Shown: positions 55,602 through 64,000 of the stretch, in pieces | Numbering within the stretch: position 1 is the stretch's first letter | How the letters are laid out: the number at the start of each line of letters is the position of its first letter | Origin: Pocillopora verrucosa | Lineage: Eukaryota; Cnidaria; Anthozoa; Scleractinia; Pocilloporidae | Length of the DNA: 64,000 nt | Assembly: GCF_036669915.1 (NCBI RefSeq) | Contig: NC_089312.1 | Span: 36,032,412-36,096,411 of the forward strand | Direction: 5' to 3' | Notes under the pieces: model-generated | Seen by the model: only the letters and a program-made list of their open reading frames with translations | Database searches by the model: none | Told to the model about the DNA's origin: nothing | Position numbers and translations under genes: made by a program

Positions 55602-56229
55602 ACAACTCCCAAAGAGAGACAGAACCAAATAAAAAAAAGGAAAGATTTTGCATTCAGATAGCAAAAGTCCAAATAGGACTGACTACCCAAGAGAGACAGA
55701 ACCAGGTGAAAAAAAAGGGAAAGGTTCTGCCTTCAGATAACAACAGCCCAAATAGGGCTGACTACCCAAGAGGGACAGAACCAGGTGAAAAAAAAGGAAA
55801 GGTTCGGCCTTCAGATAACAACAGCCCAAATAGGACTGACTACCCAAGAGAGACAGAACCAGGTGAAAAAAAGGGAAAGGTTCTGCCTGCAGATAACAAC
55901 AGCCCAAATAGGACTGACTACCCAAGAGAGACAGAACCAGGTGAAAAAAAAAGGAAAGGTTCTGCCTGCAGATAACAACAGCCCAAATAGGACTGACTAC
56001 CCAAGAGAGACAGAACCAGGTGAAAAAAAAAAGGAAAGGTTCTGCCTTCAGATAACAACAGCCCAAACAGGACTGACTACCCAAGAGAGACAGAACCAGG
56101 TGAAAAAAAGGGAAAGGTTCTGCCTTCAGATAACAACAGCCAAAACAGGACTGACTACCCAAGAGAGACAGAACCAGGTGAAAAAAAAAGGAAAGGTTCT
56201 GCCTTCAGATAACAACAGCTCACATACGA
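55602..56229. repeat. 78-bp minisatellite, about eight units
   Basis: Units start GACTGACTACCCAAGAGAGA at about 55677, 55756, 55834, 55912, 55991, 56071 and 56149, preceded by one diverged copy. Unit length is 78-80 bp; all length variation is in one A-run (GTGAAAAAAA). Each 78-bp unit is open in several frames on both strands, but the A-run indels break the frame, so coding is unlikely. Confidence 0.95.
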
Positions 56230-56610
56230 ATGACAAAACCGAGAAAAAATTAAAAAATGAAGGTTCTTCCCTCACGGAGATAAATCTGATTACACGAGAG
56301 AGTGGGTAAGAAATAACAAAAGAACGAGAGTATCTTCAGGATTCTGCTTTCGAAAGTGCGAAATAGTACAGTACGATTAGTAAGAAAACACACTAACCTG
56401 CCAAGAGCGCGTCATCTTATAGGGAAGGAATATTTGAGCTGTGATGTCAGGGTTCATTCCATAATTAGTTCATCTTGCTCATGTTAGGTTTCAACAGTTT
56501 GATAATACACCATGTGATCTTAAGCATCTGTCACCTAACTATCACAGAAATAATTCCTTCTCTTGCTTCGAAAGCACAGAAGTAAAGGTAAACCTTGCTT
56601 TGCTGATTAA

Positions 56611-56907
56611 ATGGTTTGGGCATCATCATTTTCCGCTCAAAGGTTATTAAGCAGCGAGATTTATCGCGCGTCATCATATAGCTCTAGACAGAAATTATCA
56701 GGCATACAACCTTATCTAAAAGCCAAATTGGACAGGCCAGCGAGTAGAATTTCTTCCTCGCGAAGTTTTACACAGTTAAGACCTTACCTTAAGGAAAGAA
56801 CGATGGCCCCTTTTCGCAGATACCGCCGAATATACTCGTACCTTCGCACAGAATTTTCGCGGGATAAGTTCCCGCGCTTACCTGATGATTGGGACTTACT
56901 AAAATGA
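56611..56907 (+). CDS. Hypothetical small basic protein (weak)
   Basis: A 98-codon ORF from ATG to TGA. Its product is Ser/Arg/Tyr-rich with three loosely repeated units (IQPYLKAKL, LRPYLKERT, IYSYLRTEF). It has no signal peptide or membrane segment and I recognise no family. Slightly higher GC than its surroundings and an overlapping minus-strand ORF could equally be a repeat remnant. Confidence 0.25.
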   Translation: MVWASSFSAQRLLSSEIYRASSYSSRQKLSGIQPYLKAKLDRPASRISSSRSFTQLRPYLKERTMAPFRRYRRIYSYLRTEFSRDKFPRLPDDWDLLK

Positions 56908-57746
56908 TATTTTATACTGAAAGGGCTCCTCAGTATGGACGCCAGAAAAGTATTATCAAAATATCTGCCCAATCGTTTCAAGTGTTAAATGATACTCTTG
57001 TATCTCCAGAATATACTGCAGTCGAAATCTCTCTTGAAAACAAGGTCCTTACCGAGCGGCTCACCGGCTTCCATGTTGACTTAGGGTCAAAGGTCTGATC
57101 AGAGTGAAATATAAGTTGGCTAACACAATTTGATTTTGGTATTGTCGTGACAGAACAGATAATCGCTCTTTGCGTCACAAACCAATAAATCTGTAGATCA
57201 CGAACAAAACATGCTGGGTACAATAACTGTTACTTGATAGTCATGTCACGCACTACAACCATGCTATCCTCAAATGCCATGACACACTACGGCTTAGCTA
57301 AGCCGTTCTTGTCGCTAAATCATTCTACAATTATGAAAATTGCCATTCACGCCATGAATGCGTAGTTATCTCCAAAGAGAAAATTGTGCAAAAGAGTCCT
57401 AAATTTACGTAGCACTCCTAACGCGCAAGCCGCGCGGATCCTCGCGCCTGTTTACATTTTAATTGTTAACTTCAATTAATTTCACGCTCGAAGCCAAACA
57501 CCTCGCTTTCACTTGCTAATTGAGCCCTCTCGCTTTACTTTGACAAGCCTATGGATCATTTTACGCATCCCTGGTGAGAATTCTTTTCTTGAGCAAAGCT
57601 CGTCATGACTTGCGTCACCTGTTGACTAATCATGACAGTTATCTGTAGTTTGGGTTGGATAAAATTCGAAAAATGTTAGACACCTTTATTTGAATAACGT
57701 GTCCATTGTAGCTGACGTCGAATTAAATTGCAAATGACTGGCATTT

Positions 57747-57832
57747 GATAGTCTCCTTCGCAGCCGTTTTCAGTCTCGGACTTGGGGAGGAACGTTGCGT
57801 GACGAGTCTTAGAACGACTGGGAAGGAGACTA
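57747..57832. mobile_element. Short hairpin MITE
   Basis: TAGTCTCCTTCGCAGCCGTT on the left mirrors the complement of AACGACTGGGAAGGAGACTA on the right, with GTCTCG/CGAGTC pairs inside; about 86 bp. Confidence 0.6.
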
Positions 57833-58159
57833 CCTTACAGACCCTTGGGAGGGGATTGGGTAAATTTTGTCATGACACAGCCAGAATCCTCTCACTTAAA
57901 ACCCTAAGCAGGGAGGGGAAAGTGCCCTTCTACTTTTGGCATGAAGAAGTATTTCTCAGAAACAAGATTGATTCTAGGAAAGCAAGACTTAGAGTTTTAG
58001 CTTTCCAAACTATGAATCCCATTGGCTTACACAGTTAACAGACATTAATCTTTTTGGCTACATATCATTTATTTCGTTAACACGTCACCATTAGCGCGTA
58101 CTTTCGGACAGGCAAGCCTTGTGTGAAACAACCCTTTGGAGGAAAATCCTGACGCCATC

Positions 58160-59896
58160 ATGAACTATTTTCCTTTTCTGGTGTTTCTGATGTGCCTCTC
58201 AGTCGGTGAGTTCACCATAGTCCTTTTTGATTGCCAATTTGTGCCAATGAATCTAGCTCCCCAACCGCTGCACAAGCGATCTGCTTGAATCACGTATCCC
58301 GAAAAACTAAAAAAGGAGCAATTTTTTGTTGCACTTACCAATAGTTTCATTTTGATTGTGACACTAGAGCGATCATCAGAGGTTGCAAGTTGTAGATTCA
58401 ATGTCTATTTCTAAAAGGTTGAATCATTTCGATTTGACATTTTAATCAGCCCATGGGAATTCAGAACCGTTGTTTGCGCAATAAGTTCATCGTCTTGCAT
58501 TCCTGGCTTTAAGTTTAGCTGGTCGAGGTAATTTTTCGAGTTGCAAAATTTCGCGAAATTTGAGTTACTTGAGACTTGCTGATTTAAAGGAAATTAAATG
58601 TTGCCACGTAAGAACAATGCGGAACATATTTCACGATTGTTCGCCGTCATAACGGAGGGCGTTTGATATCTAACATTGCACTGTTTGTTTCTTCGATATT
58701 TCCCTATTGTGAGCCGTATTTTATTTTCGCAAGAAACGAGAGGCGATTAACCCAAACATATTTCATAAACTGGTGGTAACTTAAGATTTTGCCTGCCTTC
58801 GTGCAAATATATCATCACTGCTATAAACTGTGTGCAGTTCAAGGACTAAAGCAAGATATAGTGGCAAGATGTTCGAATTCGAAATTATGTTAAGCTCAAG
58901 ATTAACAGCCTGCTGAAATAATTCATTTGAAGTGGATAGATCTGGATACTTTTTCTTCTGATATTTTGATTTCTGAATATACAAGTTTGTATTTATTTTG
59001 TTGGACTGTTGGGGTTAACTAGCTTGAATAACTCGCGCAACGGAGACAACAGGAGTCTTTGATCAAGAACTTTTATTCACTCGCTGTTTAATGACTCTTA
59101 CTGACTTTTCATCTGAATAACTGAGTCTCTGTATCTCTCTCTTATTCAGCCCTTAAGTAGGTGTTCTGTATGAAATATCTTACCGGTAGGCATGTTTGGG
59201 AATAAACATATTTTTAGAATGCTACTGACCCAAACAATTTCGTAAGACATTTGAGAAAACTTCCCTTTGTGGACTCTAAGCAAAGTCAAGGACAAACCCA
59301 AACACGACAAGCGATAATCGTACGATGATTAAGCTAAGCCCTTAGCCAGAACAGTCTTAATTTCAGTATTTCGCAAACACTTCTAATTCAAGTAGTTCAC
59401 AACAATTCCATTCATACTTGCAGGATAATCGTTACAACCGATCAGAATTGCTTCCTAATAAGGCGATATTAATCATACCTTGAATAGTTAATAATTACAC
59501 CCGAGAGTTTGTACCTAAAAAAGCGGTGACTTTTCAAATGGCCACTAACAAAATAAAATTTTCCTAGGGTCTGGCTTAAAATGCTACAAGTGCGTCAGTT
59601 TAAAGAGTTGGGAGGACTGCGCACTCAACCAAACAGAAGTTACATGTGCCGGTGGACTTGATCGGTGTGGTAAAGCGTCCGTGAGCTTCACGGAGGATGG
59701 TAAACAGGTACATGGCTACGACAAAGACTGCGTTTCTTCAACACTGACGTGTGAAGACTGGGAAAAGTCCGACTTCTGCAAAGACAAAGAATGCAAAATA
59801 ACCTGCTGCTCTGAGGATCTGTGTAATGGAGCTCCGTTGCCTGTTATGAGTTCTGTCATCTTCATCTCATGCTTTGTAATGGCTTTTGTGTTTTAG
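58160..59896 (+). CDS. Ly6/uPAR (three-finger) GPI-anchored protein
   Basis: Two exons. Exon 1 (58160-58205, 46 nt) encodes the signal peptide MNYFPFLVFLMCLSV and ends in phase 1 at GTGAGT; exon 2 (59568-59896) follows TTTTCCTAG. The mature domain starts LKCYKCVSLKSWEDC and ends with the family signature CCSEDLCNG. It has the ten-cysteine spacing of a single Ly6/uPAR three-finger fold, then a short hydrophobic C-terminus (SSVIFISCFVMAFVF) typical of a GPI-attachment signal, giving 125 residues in all. Such proteins sit on the outer plasma membrane and modulate receptors, adhesion or complement; the partner here is unknown. The phase-1 intron after the signal peptide is usual for the family. 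AATAAA lies 229 bp after the stop. Confidence 0.88.
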
Positions 59897-61138
59897 ATCA
59901 GCATCGAGTAGAGTATCAGAAATACTATTGTTACTGCGTTATTAATTTTTTACAGCCGTGTTTTCGTTCATGTAGTTCAAAATCGGTGAACGTTAAGTGA
60001 ACATGAGTTGCCCTTATTTTTTTCTTATCATATTGTTGCGGGTTGTTTGGAGAACTTTGGCTTGCAGAAGTAACAGCTGTAAACGTTTTCTTCTATTATT
60101 TGTCAAGTAGTAGAATCAATCTTGAATAAAACTTTTGATTAAGGAAAGAAATAGACTTCCCTGTTTGCCTTATTTATCTCGGCCTTAAAATCTCTTGTTA
60201 AATATATTTTAGAGAAGTTGAATTGAATTGGCGGTTTAACACAGGTAGTGATTAATTACTCTCTAAGGTTAGGTTGAACCTTTACAGCCAAATTTATTCT
60301 AAAACAGCAAAAAAAAAGATTAACACTTATTTTAGACCTAGTAGGACCACTCTCCTTTTGGAAGTTGTTGAACTTTGAGTTTCCTAAAGTTCGCATGGTG
60401 GGGGGAGGGAGGACAACTAAGAAACATCAGGGTGGGAAAGTGAAGAAATAAGCTGTAAATGTTATTGTTGAGATTTTGTGCTTTAGCTGCAACAAACCCC
60501 ATTTAATAAACCTTAGATGTATGAAACCTAATAGTTCTGTGCCCATAGAGTTTGTTGATAGCTATATATCATGCCAGATTACTTACCCACTTAAACCCCG
60601 CATTGACACGCGTTATTGTTGCCGCAACGACGACAAAATTGTAAGTGACCAGGCCCGCCCCTCCCCCTCCGCAATCCAACGGTATTCCGGCTAATAGTCC
60701 CATCCTTATAGAGTTTGATGGTAGCCAGCACTACGGACCTACCCCACACCCTCCTCCAATAAACACTTCATTGCCAGCTGGAATTGCTCGTACTGCACCG
60801 AATTTTCAGCTTACTCGGTTTCTCTGGATTCTAGGTTGATATTTTGAGGTATTGATCACGCTTAACTAAACTAGCTGGCGTGCACTTTTTTGGTGAAATA
60901 ACAGTATCCAGCCTCTTTGTGGAGTTATACCTTCGGCAACAGCTGTTATTTTTCCTTCCCCTTTTAAGGTGGTCACAAAAATCGTTTTCAAACCTAGAAT
61001 CTGAGAGGTTTATCATTTATTTTACTTCAGTTGAAAGACATTTTGAATGATGAAAGGATATTGATGCGCTATTGAAAACCAGTTGTAAGGATGGGTCAAT
61101 TTTAACATAGATAACCCTCTCAAAGCCACCATGGAATC
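59897..61138. other. 3' UTR and intergenic DNA after the Ly6 gene
   Basis: It contains the probable 3' UTR and poly(A) signal of the Ly6 gene. ORFs at 60476-60839 are Pro/Ser-rich without splice sites or recognisable domains. Confidence 0.5.
60125..60130 (+). terminator. Polyadenylation signal of the Ly6 gene
   Basis: AATAAA in CTTGAATAAAACTTTTG, the first canonical hexamer after the stop codon. Confidence 0.6.
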
Positions 61139-61184
61139 ATGGAATCAGTATCTTTGATGGTTTTCATAGTGTGCCCCTTACTCG
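61139..61184 (+). pseudogene. Orphan copy of the Ly6 signal-peptide exon
   Basis: ATG at 61139 encodes MESVSLMVFIVCPLL and ends G|GTAAGT. It is 46 nt, exactly the length and phase of exon 1 of the Ly6 gene at 58160. The following intron starts also resemble each other (GTTTGCGCAATAAGTTCATC near 58475 versus CTACGCAACAAACTCTTCGT near 61424). No Cys-rich second exon is found before the next gene at 63378. A second, out-of-frame ATG at 61131 precedes it. Confidence 0.5.
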
Positions 61185-63377
61185 GTAAGTCAACGTCAGA
61201 TGAGCTACTTTCTCATTGTACACTGAATTACTTTCTCAAATCTTAGGGCTGATTTATGAGACCCCCTAAAAAACCTTAACTCAAAACTAAATGTGATTTG
61301 CTTCGGTTATCAATACAAATAGTTTCATATTAATGTTGCATGAGTTATCGTGTAATTATTTATTTCGGCCGCAGTGGAAATAGATTTCCAAAACTTGCAT
61401 AGAAACTACAATTGACAGCCTTCCTACGCAACAAACTCTTCGTCTAAGATTCCTCACCTTTTTTTCAGAACGTTCCAGTTTTACGAGGTTCGAATAGTAA
61501 ATTTGATTTAGTTAGAGTTTCTCAAAGGCCTTTGCACGTGCAACTACAAACAAAAGCGTTTGCTGACGTCACTCGGATAAAGTTATTTATCGATGTACTC
61601 CAAGGACTACTTTGTGCGTGAATATTTTCCAATTTTCTACCTCGAGAAGCCACATTTGACTTTTCATAATTTAAGATAACCACTATAAAAATGAATGCCA
61701 GTCGATTATTTCATAAACCAGTTAATTTTACCTCTTACTCAACATCACAGCAAGTTTATTTACTTAGTAAATTGATGCCAGAAGATTCGGGACGTTGATT
61801 AATCGGTAAAGGAAAACTTCACTTTTTCACCACTGCATTAGTTCAGTTATTCCAAACACGCTGCAAAATTAGTTTAGCCACGATTTATCGCCGGATTGGG
61901 TGGGTGAGGGGGGGGGGGGGGTTGCAGGACTTTGGGAGATCACATGATCTATGGGGAAAAGAGGGGGTTAGTCGTCGTATTCTCTTAACGTTTGGAAAAA
62001 AAACCCTATTGACAGTCATTCAGAGGACACGTTTAAACTAAATGTGCTCGACTTCTGCTCAGAGGAAAGTCCCTCATCGACCACTAGATTTTCGTCATAA
62101 TTTATATTTACTGTAATTTTGACCTTCGGTTGATCGAATGCTGGATATCAACTAAATCAAACCATCCACCCCCTCTCTCCCGTTCCTAACTCGAACCAGC
62201 TATCGTTTTACTGCATGATATGGTGTAATCTTACCCTTGATAACACGAACTAAGTTTGGTATTATTAAGCAGGCTCTCAAAACCTCACGAGGACATCAAC
62301 AACTGTATTTACAACGGCTAATGCTGACCGTGTTTGTTCTGACAACATGACATTAATTAATTTATTTTTTCTTTACGTAAAATTTTTCCATTAAAATGAA
62401 ACAGCTACAGCCTATATGCCCAGAGAAAAATCAGGAAAGTAATTGGCACAGAGATCTTAAAGTCAGCGATCGATGCTGTCCTTGAAACACAACAGTTAAC
62501 TCCCTGGAAGAAGTAAGTACGTGACTTTAAGTTTTACTTAATTAAATTTGTATCTGAGCTTTTGGCTTGCGATACAATTCAGTCAGGTGCGCTGAATAAT
62601 ACGTAAAGTAGTTTGTAAGCAAAGGAAGTGAAACTTTTTTGTCAGAAGTAATTCCCGGGTAGAGCATTTCATCAAAAGACTACATATTAATCAAGGCTCA
62701 AATTTTTAAGGAAAGACAAACTGGCATAACATCAGTGTCACGCTATTATGCTACATATCTTTTGTAGTATCAAAGTCTTCGCCCTATGTTTGAACACAGG
62801 GCGAAGTCTGCAAAGCCATCCCATATCTTTCCCCCGCCAGGCTTTTATTTCAATCAAACGACCCTCGAGAAAATACTGAGTTACGTGTTCAACTGACGTC
62901 CCAATGAACACTTCTAGAATAGAAAATCGTTCTGAAGAGGCTGACCGACAACTAGCTATAGAAGCTGTCAACATTGGTCGCTAATTTAATTATCTTGGCT
63001 CTTTTTTTAAAAAGTGAGTAAGTCCAACCTGGTCAATTTTCCCGAACTCCTTTTTTTTTCCTTCATCATTGGCAAGAAAAATGTTTCTAAAAAATTATTT
63101 CCCGATAAAATGCTCGCCCACAACAAAACAATAATCGGGCTGCGTGACAATGCGTTTGTTTACAAGTGGAAAACCATATTTGCATAACTTGATATTTAAA
63201 TTGCATGGATAGTGCTTCATGTGGGAATCAATTGGCGAGCACATGACCACTTAAACATTGCTTTAACGCCTGGCTTCAACGTGTAGTATTTCTTCTCGGG
63301 TTTAATACTTTTATCAAGCAGTCTACTCTGACACGCACAATTTCTTTTATTGACTGAACATCTCGCCAGATAGCCTT
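61185..63377. other. Intergenic DNA; one possible exon
   Basis: Mostly featureless AT-rich DNA with a poly-G run near 61909-61921. An open stretch at 62405-62512 (KVIGTEILKSAIDAVLETQQ then LTPWKK) lies between an AAACAG acceptor-like and a GTAAGT donor site and could be an exon of an unidentified gene. Confidence 0.35.
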
Positions 63378-63594
63378 ATGGCCAACTGTTCAACAGAGGC
63401 AGAAATACCTCTGAATCAAATCGACGGCGATCCTGAAGTGAATACGTCTGGAAAAGGAGAATTTAAAGGAATATTCTTCGACAAAGTCAAACTAATAGCT
63501 GCGGCCGTTGTTCTAGTTATCTTGTTGATCATTATTATTGTCCTTGCCGCCGTCCTTGGTCAAGAGCGTGCTAGAAGAGGAAAAGATGAGATCC
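63378..63594 (+). CDS. Type II membrane protein, first exon
   Basis: ATG at 63378 opens 72 codons plus one base, ending ATCC|GTAAGT in phase 1. The product has an acidic cytoplasmic N-terminus of about 38 residues (MANCSTEAEIPLNQIDGDPE). One long hydrophobic helix follows (about residues 39-61, LIAAAVVLVILLIIIIVLAA), then a basic juxtamembrane stretch (GQERARRGKDE). This is the layout of type II membrane enzymes such as membrane metallopeptidases or serine proteases, but the catalytic part lies outside the window, so the family cannot be named. Confidence 0.6.
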
Positions 63595-63599
63595 GTAAG

Positions 63600-64000
63600 T
63601 GTGGCAAATAATTGTTATTCTTTCGAGACATGCCAGTCTCAGGTTCATTTCAACTCTGATTGCCAGGAATGTCCCCTAAATTCTCTTAGTAAACTACTGT
63701 ACTGTCGCTTAGATAAATGGTACTTTATGCAAATAAGCTGTAATATTATTGACATCTTTATTTGCTGAATGTTGGTGGATAGGATACATTACTATCGATG
63801 ACTAAACTCGATGAAAATTTTAATCAGTGCAGTACCAGGAACATTTTTTAACGTCACCCTGAAGCTTCGATTTATTCATAGTATGAATTTCTATAATATT
63901 GAATAATTTATCACCGCGTTAGCTTCCAACTTGAAGAAATCAAAACCTACTTGGTATGCAAATTACACGGTGACACCTGAATATTTATTATTTTTCTGTA
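63600..64000. other. Intron of the type II membrane protein gene
   Basis: No further exon is recognised before the end of the window. Confidence 0.5.

Noticed and set aside
55683..56309. Repeat protein encoded by the 78-bp array
   Set aside because: ORFs exist on both strands in several frames and are broken by A-run length changes, as expected for a noncoding minisatellite.
54194..57610. A single 3.4-kb transposon bounded by the inverted CATGACGAGCTTTGCTCA sequences
   Set aside because: Similarity covers only about 18-20 bp and no target duplication is seen; two separate members of a dispersed repeat are simpler.
57745..58038. 97-codon ORF before the Ly6 gene
   Set aside because: Its first third is the hairpin MITE at 57747-57832 and the rest has no protein-like pattern.

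Overview
The window looks like nuclear DNA of a cnidarian, most likely an anthozoan (coral or sea anemone). It is AT-rich, and its genes have short exons separated by introns with GT-AG junctions. It contains a recognisable POC5 centriole gene, a Ly6/uPAR gene, a Roc-COR GTPase, and a mixture of BEL/Pao, LINE, Gypsy, Penelope-like, tRNA-SINE and MITE sequences typical of invertebrate metazoans. The lineage is an inference; no organellar, bacterial or rRNA sequence is present.

Layout. 1-2472 (minus): the 5' part of POC5, sharing a compact bidirectional promoter with the next gene. 2647-9372 (plus): TPR-like gene A. 9373-16610: intergenic DNA holding a SINE-like remnant and an almost intact-looking but internally defective BEL/Pao LTR element. 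16980-18620: nested debris (MITE, hammerhead-like PLE tail, SINE, LINE tail, Gypsy integrase tail). 19276-21818: a Roc-COR GTPase with a multi-pass membrane segment inside the Roc domain and one frame break. 21819-28240: gene-poor DNA ending in a degenerate 2A/C76-type protease ORF and a 1.6 kb fold-back element. 28480-42147: TPR-like gene B, its introns swollen by a LINE, a LINE tail, a SINE and a MITE. 42148-49650: accessory region with hammerhead-like remnants, a MITE, a broken VioB-type ferritin-like domain and a Penelope-like element with an inverted copy of its own end. 49656-53126: TPR-like gene C, compact and diverged. 53427-58150: repeats including a 78-bp minisatellite. 58160-59896: Ly6/uPAR gene. 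61139-61184: an orphan copy of its signal-peptide exon. 63378-63594: first exon of a type II membrane protein running off the window.

The strongest undescribed signal is the A/B/C family. It comprises three same-strand paralogues whose exons correspond one to one: the junction phases are identical, the 63-nt and 198-nt exons are the same size in all three, and the 110-nt and 415-nt exons are identical in A and B. The predicted protein has a beta-rich N-terminal half and a helical TPR-like C-terminal half that I cannot assign to a named family. The second is the Roc-COR protein with membrane helices between its G1/G2 and G3 motifs and a degenerate G4 motif. No biochemical link between these genes can be read from the sequence.
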